A stretch of DNA of 14,818 nucleotides from Candidatus Brocadiia bacterium (GCA_016782825.1 JADHXT010000040.1:1-14818); one strand, 5' to 3'. Positions 1-6,748 are shown, counted from the stretch's first letter. The notes: generated from the sequence alone by a model not told the origin. Numbers and translations are program-made.

Positions 1-868
1 CATCCCACATGCTTGGCGCGTCCTTCGTTTGCCTCAGCGTGTCGGGTCTTACACACAAGTCGTCTCTCACGCCCAGCAGGATAACCCTATGCCTTGCCTG
101 CGGGATGCCATAGTGCTCAGCGCGTATGATGTAGTCTGTGGGCTCCAGGGTCGGCAAGAGGCCAGAACTGCGCTTTGTCACCAGGGAATGGAGCGTATAC
201 GCGTGGTCCGACCCATCCATGTCAGGAGTCGCCTGTTGGTCTTTCAGCGCTCGGCGGGGGTCTTGCAGGTCACTCAGCAGCTGTTCAAAGACGCTACTTC
301 CCTTGATGATTGCCGACAACAGACCTGGAACGTTCTCCATCACGAATACGGGCGGCTGGTGGACAGCCAGGATCCTCAGATACTCCTCGTACAATCGGTG
401 GCGAGGGTCTTGAGCGAGAGCGTCCGGCTTGCCCGGGCGCGTTCTCGATCTCCCAATGATGGAGTATGCCTGGCATGGTGGACCACCAATCAGTACCCAC
501 CACGGCGTACCGCCCACAGCAACGGATATCGTCCCATCAACTTCTTCGGCGCGAACGCCTTTCTTCCCTAATTCCGCTAGCCAAGCGCAATCGGCGGCCG
601 CTTGAGCCTCTCGCGGGCACGAAGCGAACAGCGATTCTCTCGTAGTCTCGCCTTGCAGATAGTCGTAGTACTCCTGCGGGGCCTGGCCATCGGCGAACTG
701 CCGGAAGAAACTGCGCAGCTCCAACGTGCGATGCGCTCGCTCGTCTTTCTCGATGGAGAGGGCTATCCGGAAGCTCGTCACTCTTCGTCTCGTCACTCGG
801 AGCGAAGCAAAGCCTTCACCGAGCCCGCCGGGGCCGGCGAAAAGGTCAATGATGGGAACAGGCTGCAT
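1..868 (-). CDS. DNA (cytosine-5-)-methyltransferase, N-terminal 289 codons (partial, runs off left edge)
   Basis: Transfers a methyl group from S-adenosylmethionine to C5 of cytosine in a specific DNA target. The reading frame is open from the ATG at 868-866 to the left edge. Visible family motifs, in canonical order: SAM-binding motif I (IDLFAGPGGLGEGF, residues 7-20), motif IV with the catalytic Cys132 (GGPPCQAYS, 128-136), motif VI with E178-N179-V180 (VMENVPG), and motif VIII (YGIPQARHRV, 253-262). The target-recognition domain and motifs IX-X would lie beyond the edge. Motifs I and IV are separated by about 110 residues, longer than in compact enzymes such as HhaI, so there is an insertion around residues 50-110. 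An in-frame TAA upstream of the ATG rules out longer ATG forms. No restriction partner is visible, so it may be an orphan enzyme or half of a restriction-modification system. GC content is lower than in the kinase to its right, which may indicate acquisition. Confidence 0.93.
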   Translation of the reverse strand, partial: MQPVPIIDLFAGPGGLGEGFASLRVTRRRVTSFRIALSIEKDERAHRTLELRSFFRQFADGQAPQEYYDYLQGETTRESLFASCPREAQAAADCAWLAELGKKGVRAEEVDGTISVAVGGTPWWVLIGGPPCQAYSIIGRSRTRPGKPDALAQDPRHRLYEEYLRILAVHQPPVFVMENVPGLLSAIIKGSSVFEQLLSDLQDPRRALKDQQATPDMDGSDHAYTLHSLVTKRSSGLLPTLEPTDYIIRAEHYGIPQARHRVILLGVRDDLCVRPDTLRQTKDAPSMWD

Positions 869-987
869 GTGGGTCCCGCAACCAACGTCTTTGCTGCATG
901 CCGAAACGAGCAATTGGCCACATTCCTGAGTTTACCCGCAGTTGCCATGACGCGCAAGCTCTGTCTCAAGTGTACCCTCGATAAGGC

Positions 988-1016
988 TTGACAGTGGAGT
1001 CCAGCGGCGCTAGGAT
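988..1016 (+). promoter_or_regulatory. sigma70-like promoter of the PfkB kinase gene
   Basis: A consensus -35 TTGACA (988-993) is followed after 17 bp by TAGGAT (1011-1016), a 4/6 match to the -10 consensus. Transcription would start near 1023, leaving a leader of about 50 nt before the ATG at 1072. This placement argues against the in-frame TTG at 988 as a start codon, because it lies inside the -35 box. The rest of the 869-1071 divergent gap shows no other gene. Confidence 0.6.
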
Positions 1017-1071
1017 TGGCCGCTACATTCCTCACCGGCCGAATGGGAGTACGTGCGAGAGGAGCCGAACG

Positions 1072-2016
1072 ATGGACGTGTGTTGCCTGGGCATTCTGGT
1101 GGCCGACGCGGTGGGCTCGCCGATTGACGAGATGCCGGAGAAGGGGCGGCTGCGGCTGTTCGATAAGATGGAACTCCATATCGGCGGGTGCGCGGCCAAC
1201 TCGGGCATCGCCATGGCCAAGCTGGGCCTGGATATCGCGGTGGCCGGGAAGGTGGGCGACGATACGTTCGGGCGGTTTGTGAAAGAGACCCTCGAGGGCC
1301 ACGGCGTGGATGCGCGGGGCGTGGTGACCGATGCCGAGGCGCCCACGTCGTTCACGTTCATCATGGTGGGGAGCGACGGGCAGCGGCGGTTTGTGCACAC
1401 GATGGGCGCCAACGCGACCCTGTGTGAGAAGGATGTGGATATGAACCTGGTGCGGGAGGCGAAGATCCTGCACGTGGCGGGGACGATGGTGATGCCGACG
1501 TTCGATGGGGTGCAGACGGCTCGCGTGCTGGAGCAGGCGCGGGCGGCGGGGGTGACGACGTGTATGGACACGGTGTTCAACGATCGGGTGGAGGACTATC
1601 TGCCCGTGGTGGGGCCGTGTCTGCCGCACCTGGATATGTTTCTGCCGAGCATCGAGGAGGCGGAGCGTGTGACGGGGACGAGCGAGCCGGCGGCGATTGC
1701 GGCGCGGCTGCACGAGGCGGGGTGTGGGATTGTGGCGGTGAAGCTGGGCAGCGAGGGGAGCTATGTGAGCGGCGAGGGCGAGGCGGCGCGGGTGCCGTGC
1801 TACAAGGTGGGCGTGGTGGATACGAGCGGCGCGGGGGACAGCTTTGTGGCGGGGTTCCTGGCGGGTCGGCTGCGTGGGTGGGGTCTGGAGGCGAGCGCGC
1901 GGTTTGGCAACGCGGTGGCGGCGCACTGCGTGCAGGCGCTGGGCTGCACGGCGGGTGTGGTGGATTTCGAGGCGACGCGTGCCTTCCAGCAGACAGCGGA
2001 GACGCTTGAGGCGTAG
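1072..2016 (+). CDS. PfkB/ribokinase-family carbohydrate or nucleoside kinase
   Basis: Cytosolic ATP-dependent kinase that phosphorylates a sugar or nucleoside hydroxyl; the exact substrate cannot be read from the sequence. 314 residues is the usual family length. The N-terminal PfkB signature with its di-glycine substrate-closing motif is at GGCAANS (38-44). The nucleotide-site strand VKLGSEG is at 223-229. The C-terminal signature DTSGAGDSF (250-258) holds the anion hole and the catalytic base Asp256. The ATG at 1072 is chosen because it follows a purine-rich GAGAGGAG site, lies downstream of the predicted promoter, and starts right at the first beta strand (MDVCCLGILVAD). Its codons are strongly G-ending (GCG, GTG, CTG), unlike the C-ending codons of hppA and argS. 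It looks monocistronic. Candidates include ketodeoxygluconate, fructose, ribose or adenosine kinase. Confidence 0.93.
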   Translation: MDVCCLGILVADAVGSPIDEMPEKGRLRLFDKMELHIGGCAANSGIAMAKLGLDIAVAGKVGDDTFGRFVKETLEGHGVDARGVVTDAEAPTSFTFIMVGSDGQRRFVHTMGANATLCEKDVDMNLVREAKILHVAGTMVMPTFDGVQTARVLEQARAAGVTTCMDTVFNDRVEDYLPVVGPCLPHLDMFLPSIEEAERVTGTSEPAAIAARLHEAGCGIVAVKLGSEGSYVSGEGEAARVPCYKVGVVDTSGAGDSFVAGFLAGRLRGWGLEASARFGNAVAAHCVQALGCTAGVVDFEATRAFQQTAETLEA

Positions 2017-2121
2017 GCGTAAGTGTAGTGATACTGGGCACATGGGGCGCAGCGTGGCTCAGGAGCCGAGATCGAGTGTCCAGAGCAGCGGCCCGAGGGG
2101 CTAGACGGCTTCTTTCTTGAC

Positions 2122-2150
2122 TTGCAAAGAGCGGCAGCCCCTATTATAAT
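2122..2150 (+). promoter_or_regulatory. sigma70-type promoter of rpsU
   Basis: TTGCAA (2122-2127), a 17-bp spacer and a perfect TATAAT (2145-2150) sit in an AT-rich island inside otherwise GC-rich sequence. Transcription would begin near 2157, giving a GC-rich leader of about 120 nt before bS21. An overlapping TTGACT (2117-2122) would need a 22-bp spacer and is less likely to be the -35. The rest of the 262-bp gap between the kinase and rpsU contains no recognisable gene. Confidence 0.7.
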
Positions 2151-2278
2151 AACAATTCGCGCTCTATGGGGAGTGCGCCCCGGCAGCGCCCGCAGCGCAT
2201 CGGGGGAAACGGCGCGTCATTGCGCGCAATGGTCGCTTCAGAAGCCGCTAGTCACACTCGGAAGGATGTGGTCGGTTC

Positions 2279-2485
2279 ATGATTAAGGTCAAGGCGACGG
2301 GAATGAACGAGCCCTTGGAGAAGCTTCTTAAGCGCTTCAAAAAAAAATGCGAGAAAGAGGGATTGATAAAAGACATCAAGCGCTCGTCTTTCTACGAGAA
2401 GCCCAGTGAGCGTCGTCGCCGGAAGCTGCGCAAGATGGAGAAGCGCGCGCTGAAGGCTGAGGCGGCACTGCCATTCTCCCGATGA
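2279..2485 (+). CDS. rpsU: 30S ribosomal protein bS21
   Basis: Small basic protein of the 30S subunit platform, near the 3' end of 16S rRNA, needed for initiation on many mRNAs. The 68 residues match the family layout: IKVKATGMNEPLEKLLKRF, then KKKCEKEG, the conserved SFYEKPSERRRRK block (residues 37-49), and a Lys/Arg-rich C-terminal helix. The start ATG at 2279 is preceded by GGAAGGA (2260-2266) at a spacing of 12 nt. A second in-frame ATG (2303) would cut off the conserved IKV strand, so the first is preferred. The gene has its own strong promoter and a GC-rich leader of about 120 nt, which could host autoregulation, though no defined element was recognised. Confidence 0.95.
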   Translation: MIKVKATGMNEPLEKLLKRFKKKCEKEGLIKDIKRSSFYEKPSERRRRKLRKMEKRALKAEAALPFSR

Positions 2486-2590
2486 CCCCACGGCGCCGGG
2501 CGCGACGGCTGGCAAGCGGGTCGCGTCGTGCGCAGTAGGCGACGTGCTTGCGTCAGCGACGACGAAGGGCTCCTCTCCGAGCAGGCGTTT

Positions 2591-2608
2591 CCGACGAGTC
2601 ATCGTCGG
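2591..2608. terminator. palindrome downstream of rpsU (possible terminator or hppA leader hairpin)
   Basis: Perfect 7-bp stem CCGACGA / TCGTCGG with a 4-nt GTCA loop, lying in the 195-bp gap between rpsU and hppA. There is no T-run on the plus strand, so intrinsic termination is not assured. No other element was recognised in the gap. Confidence 0.35.
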
Positions 2609-2680
2609 GACGAGTTTCCCCCGATAGGCTCCAACTGGAACTTCCTTTCCGCTCACGTGTGTTGAGAGAAGGAGAACGAC

Positions 2681-5200
2681 GTGCCGAGAGCTGTCTGGCT
2701 TGGCTTGGCATTGGCGATGGCACTGCCCCGAATGGCGCTGGCTGCCGAGGCTCCCGAGGCCGCGGCCGCCGTCGAAAGCACCACGCCATGGACCCTCTGG
2801 TTGGCTTGGGGCGTGGGCCTGGTCGGCTCCGTCGTCGCGCTCTACTTTGCGCTCTTCTTCTACAAGCGCGTGATGGCCGAGAGCGAAGGCGACGAGAAGA
2901 TGGTCGAGATCGCCGAGCACGTGCGTGCGGGCGCCAAGGCCTACCTGCGGCGTCAGTACACCACCGTGGCGATCGTCTTCGTCATTCTCTTCATCGTCTT
3001 TTCCTTCATGGCCTTCGGCCTCAAGGTGCAGGCCCTCTGGGTGCCGTTTGCCTTCCTCACGGGCGGCTTCTTCAGCGGCCTGTGCGGCTTCCTCGGCATG
3101 CGCACGGCCACCAACGCCAGCGCCCGCACCGCCAACGGCGCCAAGGAGAGCCTCAACAAGGGCCTCCAGGTCGCCTTCCGCAGCGGCGCCGTCATGGGCC
3201 TCATCGTCGTCGGCTTCGGCCTGCTCGACATCTGCCTGTGGTTCATCGCCCTCTTCAAGCTCGTGCCTTGGCTCCACACCATGTGGCCGGGCGTTGCTCT
3301 CTTCCAGCCGCTCAGCCTCGTCGAGATCACCGTCACCATGCTCTGCTTCGGCGTGGGCGCCAGCACGCAGGCCCTCTTCGCCCGCGTCGGCGGCGGCATC
3401 TTCACCAAGGCCGCCGACGTCGGCGCCGACCTCGTCGGTAAGGTCGAGGCAGGCATCCCCGAAGACGACCCCCGCAACCCCGCCACCATCGCCGACAACG
3501 TGGGCGACAACGTCGGCGACGTCGCCGGCATGGGCGCCGACCTCTACGAAAGCTACTGCGGCTCCATCCTCGCCACCGCCGCCCTCGGCGTCGCCGCCGC
3601 CATCACACTCCCCGCCGCCACCGAAGCCACCAAGCTCAGCTTCATCTTCCTCCCCATCGCCCTCGCCGGCGTCGGCATCTTCCTCTCCATCCTCGGCATC
3701 TTCATGGTCCGCAGCGGCGAAGAAGCCAGCCAGAAAGAGCTCATGGGCGCCCTCGGCAAAGGCGTCAACCTCAGCACCATCCTCGTCGTCCCCGCCTCGG
3801 CCCTCATCGTCTACCTCATGCTGCCCGGCCACTTCGGCGTCTTCGGCTCCATCGTCTCCGGCCTCGGCGCCGGCTGGCTCATCGGCAAGTGGACCGAATA
3901 CTCCACCTCCGCCGCCTACAAGCCCACCCAGGGCATCGCCCAGCAGACCGACACCGGCCCCGCCACCGTCATCATCGCCGGCATCAGCGAAGGCATGCTC
4001 TCCACCTGGGTGCCCGCGCTCGTCGTCGCCATCGCCATCATGCTCAGCTACGGCTTCGCAGGCGGATTCGCCAACGCACCCCTCGGCCTCTACGGCGTCG
4101 GACTCGCCGCCGTCGGCATGCTCTCCACGCTCGGCATCACCCTCGCCACCGACGCCTACGGCCCCATCGCCGACAACGCCGGCGGCAACGCCGAAATGAG
4201 CGGCCAGGAGCCCTACGTCCGCGAGCGCACCGACGCCCTCGACTCCCTCGGCAACACCACCGCCGCCACCGGCAAAGGCTTCGCCATCGGCTCCGCCGCA
4301 CTCACCGCCCTCGCCCTCCTCGCCGCCTACGTCGAAGAAGTCCGCATGGGCATGGGCTACATGGCACGCGACGCCGCCCAAGACGCCACCCGCGCCGCCA
4401 TCGAATCCCCCGCCGGCCCCGCCGGCGACCACGTCTACTTCGTCACCGACAAAGCCGACAAGCAAAGCGCCCACGCCATCCCCCCCACCTACGTCGACCT
4501 CACCCGCACCCTCAACCTCACCGCCGCCACCGACGTGCGCGCCGCCGTCGCCGCCGGCACCCTCACCGAAGTCCACAAAGTCACCCTCGAAGACTACATG
4601 GCCTTCTACAAAGTCCACCTCATGAACCCCCGCGTCATCGGCGGAATGCTCATGGGCTCCATGCTCGCCTTCGTCTTCTGCGCCCTCACCATGAAAGCCG
4701 TCGGCCGCGCCGCCAGCTCCATGGTCGAGGAGGTCCGCCGCCAGTTCCGCGACATCCCCGGCCTCCTCGACGGCACCGGCCAGGCCGACTACGCCAGTTG
4801 CGTCAAAATCTCCACCCAGGGCGCCCAGCGCGAAATGATCCTCCCCTCCCTGCTCTCCATCATCGTACCTGTTTCCGTCGGCCTCGTCCTCGGCGTGGCC
4901 GGCGTCATGGGCATGCTCACCGCCGGCCTCGCCACCGGCTTCGTCCTCGCCGTCATGATGGCCAACGCCGGCGGCGCCTGGGACAATGCCAAGAAGTACA
5001 TCGAAGGCGGCGCCCACGGCGGCAAGGGCTCGCCCAACCACAAAGCCGCCGTCGTCGGCGACACCGTCGGTGACCCCTTCAAGGACACCTCTGGCCCCTC
5101 GCTCAACATCCTCATCAAGCTCATGAGCATGGTCGCCGTCGTCTTCGCCGGCCTCACCGTCAAGTACGCCCCCGTCATCGCCGGCTGGCTCGGCATCTGA
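2681..5200 (+). CDS. hppA: K+-type membrane-bound ion-translocating pyrophosphatase
   Basis: Integral membrane pump that hydrolyses PPi to two phosphates and drives H+ (or Na+) out of the cytoplasm. Hallmarks: the pyrophosphate/Mg site DVGADLVGKVEAGIPEDD (246-263), ADNVGDNVGDVAGMGADLYES (271-291), ATDAYGPIADNAGGNAEM (489-506), ANAGGAWDNAKK (761-772) and GDTVGDPFKDTSGPSLN (793-809). The potassium-determinant loop reads GNTTAATGKG (524-533), with Ala and Gly where K+-independent enzymes have Lys and Thr, so the K+-dependent subclass is predicted. H+ versus Na+ specificity is not decided. The start is a GTG at 2681 with an AAGGAG site at 2669-2674. Two oddities: at 839 residues it is longer than the usual 650-770. 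The extra length comes from a signal-peptide-like N-terminus (hydrophobic 5-21, then AAEAPEAAAA) and a polar insertion of about 85 residues (551-640) after the GNTTAA helix. Codons in the second half are almost all C-ending. Confidence 0.96.
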   Translation: MPRAVWLGLALAMALPRMALAAEAPEAAAAVESTTPWTLWLAWGVGLVGSVVALYFALFFYKRVMAESEGDEKMVEIAEHVRAGAKAYLRRQYTTVAIVFVILFIVFSFMAFGLKVQALWVPFAFLTGGFFSGLCGFLGMRTATNASARTANGAKESLNKGLQVAFRSGAVMGLIVVGFGLLDICLWFIALFKLVPWLHTMWPGVALFQPLSLVEITVTMLCFGVGASTQALFARVGGGIFTKAADVGADLVGKVEAGIPEDDPRNPATIADNVGDNVGDVAGMGADLYESYCGSILATAALGVAAAITLPAATEATKLSFIFLPIALAGVGIFLSILGIFMVRSGEEASQKELMGALGKGVNLSTILVVPASALIVYLMLPGHFGVFGSIVSGLGAGWLIGKWTEYSTSAAYKPTQGIAQQTDTGPATVIIAGISEGMLSTWVPALVVAIAIMLSYGFAGGFANAPLGLYGVGLAAVGMLSTLGITLATDAYGPIADNAGGNAEMSGQEPYVRERTDALDSLGNTTAATGKGFAIGSAALTALALLAAYVEEVRMGMGYMARDAAQDATRAAIESPAGPAGDHVYFVTDKADKQSAHAIPPTYVDLTRTLNLTAATDVRAAVAAGTLTEVHKVTLEDYMAFYKVHLMNPRVIGGMLMGSMLAFVFCALTMKAVGRAASSMVEEVRRQFRDIPGLLDGTGQADYASCVKISTQGAQREMILPSLLSIIVPVSVGLVLGVAGVMGMLTAGLATGFVLAVMMANAGGAWDNAKKYIEGGAHGGKGSPNHKAAVVGDTVGDPFKDTSGPSLNILIKLMSMVAVVFAGLTVKYAPVIAGWLGI

Positions 5201-5206
5201 GGAGCG

Positions 5207-5233
5207 TGGCAAGAGGCGATGGAGAGCGATTGA
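5207..5233 (+). pseudogene. remnant resembling the rsfS 3' end
   Basis: Seven bases after the hppA stop codon, nine codons read WQEAMESD-stop. The end of rsfS in this window reads WQTEAESD-stop over the same 27-nt length, and the last 13 bases (GGAGAGCGATTGA) are identical. It is out of frame with hppA and has no start of its own. It is best read as a carried-over gene tail marking the left edge of cassette copy A. Confidence 0.5.
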
Positions 5234-5258
5234 TTTTCGGGGCTGCCTCAGCAGAGCG

Positions 5259-5384
5259 GAATAGGACATATAGGACAGATTGGACCGATTGGACCGATGG
5301 GACAGACAGAGGACTCAAGCGACCGGCAGAGGGCGCACCCTTTTCTGCGTCCTATCGGTCGTATCGGTCCTATCTGTCCTATGG
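5259..5384. repeat. inverted pair of 9-bp repeat arrays, left of copy A
   Basis: Five tandem units of the type NNATAGGAC (5259-5303; for example GAATAGGAC, ATATAGGAC, CGATTGGAC) face four units of the opposite orientation, GTCCTATCG-like (5349-5384). The spacer between them is 45 bp. The two arrays are complementary, so a transcript reading through could form a long imperfect hairpin of about 36 bp. It lies just downstream of hppA and could end or stabilise that transcript. Confidence 0.85.
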
Positions 5385-5394
5385 CTTGCTGCGC

Positions 5395-5425
5395 TTGACA
5401 CGGGTGCCTTGGGCGCGTAGATGAT
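5395..5425 (+). promoter_or_regulatory. promoter conserved in cassette copy A
   Basis: A perfect TTGACA (5395-5400) is followed after 19 bp by GATGAT (5420-5425), a 4/6 match to the -10 consensus. The same pair, TTGACA - 19 bp - AATGAT, occurs at 7813-7843 in copy B. The long spacer makes strength uncertain. Confidence 0.45.
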
Positions 5426-5463
5426 AGGACAGATCGAGCTTCTTCACTTGTGGGGAGCAGGCC

Positions 5464-6051
5464 ATGCCCGGCCACCCGCCGCCACCCAAGCCCATCCCTC
5501 CCCACGGCGGATACCGTGGCCTCAAGTCGTATCAGATGGCGGAGATCGTCTACGACGCGACCGTGGCGTTCTGCTCGCGCTTCATCGATCGCCGGTCGCG
5601 CACCCACGACCAGATGGTGCAGGCCGCGCGCAGCGGCAAGCAGAATATCGCGGAGGGCAGCCGCACGTCGGCCACGTCGCAGTCCAGCGAGCTGAGGCTC
5701 ACCAGCGTGGCTCGCGCGAGCCTCGAGGAACTGCTGCTCGACTACGAGGACTTTCTTCGCCAGCGCGGCCTGGAGCAATGGCCAAAGGATCATCCACAGG
5801 CCAGTGCGGTGCGCGCGATTTCCAGGCAGTCGAATCGGTCCTATCGGTCGTATCAGTCCTATGTCGAGCAGGTCACGCCTGAGGTCGCCGCTAACGCGCT
5901 GGTGTGCCTCATCCACCAAGCCAACTATCTTCTGGACCAGCAGATACGCCAGTTGGAAGCGCGTTTCGTCGCCGAGGGCGGTTTTCGCGAGCGGCTGCAT
6001 CATGCCCGGCTGGCGGAGCGCGAATCCCGCCGCCACGAGCGGCCTGAATAG
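5464..6051 (+). CDS. four helix bundle protein with suffix domain (23S rRNA intervening-sequence protein family), copy A
   Basis: 195-residue protein of the four-helix-bundle family first found inside 23S rRNA intervening sequences (TIGR02436/PF05635 type); the biochemical function of the family is unknown. The helical core spans about residues 24-105, with the conserved NIAEGSRTSATSQSSELRLT (61-80) and VARASLEELLLDYEDFLRQ (82-100). A C-terminal suffix follows with ICLIHQANYLLDQQ-like helix (147-160) and GGFRERL (172-178). Residues 125-133 read RSYRSYQSY, encoded by three 9-bp repeat units of the kind that flank the gene. The TAG stop (6049-6051) lies inside the first unit of the right-hand array. 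The ATG at 5464 is chosen because it has a GGGGAG site upstream and is the only start usable in both copies; a one-base indel breaks any shared upstream frame. It is about 92% identical to the copy at 7881 (16 differences by eye). Confidence 0.9.
   Translation: MPGHPPPPKPIPPHGGYRGLKSYQMAEIVYDATVAFCSRFIDRRSRTHDQMVQAARSGKQNIAEGSRTSATSQSSELRLTSVARASLEELLLDYEDFLRQRGLEQWPKDHPQASAVRAISRQSNRSYRSYQSYVEQVTPEVAANALVCLIHQANYLLDQQIRQLEARFVAEGGFRERLHHARLAERESRRHERPE
5836..5862. repeat. intragenic 9-bp repeat array, copy A
   Basis: Three in-frame units CGGTCCTAT, CGGTCGTAT, CAGTCCTAT encode RSYRSYQSY inside the four-helix-bundle gene. The orientation is opposite to the array following the gene, so the two could pair in the mRNA. 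Confidence 0.85.
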
Positions 6052-6081
6052 GACGGATAGGACAGATAGGACCGATAGGAT
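6046..6081. repeat. 9-bp repeat array at the 3' end of the copy A gene
   Basis: Four units GAATAGGAC, GGATAGGAC, AGATAGGAC, CGATAGGAT. The first unit supplies the last sense codon (GAA) and the TAG stop of the four-helix-bundle gene. Confidence 0.85.
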
Positions 6082-6092
6082 GGGCAGAGCAC

Positions 6093-6149
6093 TCAGCCGA
6101 TCGGCGGGGGCAGGCGCAGGCTGCCGAGGGTGGCGCGGAGGTCGGGCAG
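6093..6149 (-). pseudogene. remnant of the 3' end of a DUF6602-like gene
   Basis: Read on the minus strand, 18 codons plus stop give LPDLRATLGSLRLPPPIG-stop. The intact gene at 8853-10157 ends LPDLRAYLGSLRLPPPIEG-stop. At the DNA level 6099-6149 matches 8862-8912 at 49 of 51 positions, and similarity stops abruptly at 6150. It marks the right edge of cassette copy A. The altered last codons indicate some divergence since copying, or a paralogous donor. Confidence 0.75.
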
Positions 6150-6167
6150 TGTTGACTCTCGGCTCGG

Positions 6168-6192
6168 CGTGGGGCATGCTACAGACCCCACG
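6168..6192. terminator. hairpin between cassette A and the zinc-ribbon gene
   Basis: CGTGGGG (6168-6174) pairs perfectly with CCCCACG (6186-6192) across an 11-nt loop and is followed by GGTTTCCTT. It may terminate cassette transcripts. A TTGACT at 6152 could instead belong to a promoter for the next gene, but no good -10 follows. Confidence 0.3.
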
Positions 6193-6226
6193 GGTTTCCT
6201 TCTGGCCGAGCGTGTGAGGGATTACT

Positions 6227-6748
6227 ATGCCTGATCCTGCAATCGTCGGCGCTTCCGCAGCAGCAGTTTCTGTGGGAGTACAATTGCTCAGGGCTCTCGA
6301 GTCAGGGAAGATGAAGCCGGCCGAACTGCGCGACTTGGCCTTCCAAGCACAGGCCCAGATCGCTGAACTCCAGCAGAGGCTGACAGATGCGCAGGAGAAA
6401 CTCCTAGCTCTCCAGGAGACGAACGCCCAGCTGAGAGAGCAACTCAGCGAGAAGCAGCGCATCCAAGAGATCGGGAAGAACCTGGTCAACTCAGGCGGCT
6501 TCTTCTTCATGAGGGTTGGATCAGGCGAGAAGGCTGGGCCTGACGGGTACGAGCGTGTGCCATACTGCCCCAACTGCTACCGCAACGACGCTCGGATCAT
6601 CAGGCTGATCAGGACAGGGGAATGTCCAGCGTGTAGGGCGGAGTTCGGGGGCTCTGACGTGGAGAAGGCGTGGTGTGCCCTAACCGGAGAAGAACCCGAG
6701 CGATGGGAGCCGCCACCCCCTGAATCAGGTTCTCTTACACAGTTCTGA
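6227..6748 (+). CDS. coiled-coil/zinc-ribbon protein of unknown function
   Basis: 173 residues, not recognised as a named family. Residues 5-25 are a small-residue hydrophobic stretch (IVGASAAAVSVGVQLL). Residues 31-82 are heptad-like and rich in Gln, Glu and Leu, predicting a coiled coil. A four-cysteine zinc ribbon follows, CPNC (114-117) and CPAC (133-136), typical of small nucleic-acid or protein-binding ribbons. The tail is proline-rich (PPPPES). The ATG at 6227 has a GAGGGA site nearby. Base composition is visibly less GC-rich than rsfS or argS, and the gene sits between duplicated repeat cassettes and a transposase remnant, so horizontal acquisition (phage or defence cargo) is plausible. 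The layout of helix, coiled coil and C-terminal ribbon recalls small prophage-encoded proteins, but no function is claimed. Confidence 0.75.
   Translation: MPDPAIVGASAAAVSVGVQLLRALESGKMKPAELRDLAFQAQAQIAELQQRLTDAQEKLLALQETNAQLREQLSEKQRIQEIGKNLVNSGGFFFMRVGSGEKAGPDGYERVPYCPNCYRNDARIIRLIRTGECPACRAEFGGSDVEKAWCALTGEEPERWEPPPPESGSLTQF

Larger units (their letters stand above)
5207..6149 (+). mobile_element. four-helix-bundle repeat cassette, copy A
   Basis: A segment of about 0.94 kb nearly duplicated at 7635-8498. Order: a remnant like the rsfS 3' end (5207-5233), an inverted pair of 9-bp repeat arrays (5259-5384), a TTGACA promoter (5395), the four-helix-bundle gene (5464-6051), a closing array (6046-6081), and a 51-bp match to the 3' end of the minus-strand gene at 8853 (6099-6149). 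Between the copies the gene keeps the same length, while the left array differs by one 9-bp unit (five here, four in copy B). The edge remnants are from the two convergent genes that flank copy B, so this copy appears to derive from that locus or a paralogous one. No transposase is encoded inside. Confidence 0.65.

Noticed and set aside
988..1071. Extended start of the kinase at TTG 988
   Set aside because: The TTG is part of a consensus -35 box, and the added 28 residues are unlike the family; ATG 1072 has a ribosome-binding site.
1924..1933. CACTGCGTGC in the kinase matching the reverse complement of the argS/DedA element core
   Set aside because: Only 10 bp, inside an ordinary PfkB coding region (HCVQAL), with no extension on either side; chance match.
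2157..2278. Riboswitch or structured leader before rpsU
   Set aside because: The leader is long and GC-rich with small self-complementary bits, but no known riboswitch or ribosomal-protein leader motif could be identified.
2252..5269. 1005-codon open frame antisense to hppA
   Set aside because: The translation is low-complexity (Gly, Asp, Glu, Ala runs) mirroring hppA codons, with no recognisable domain.
5259..6081. The 9-bp arrays as a CRISPR
   Set aside because: The units are contiguous 9-mers without spacers, occur in both orientations, and there are no cas genes.
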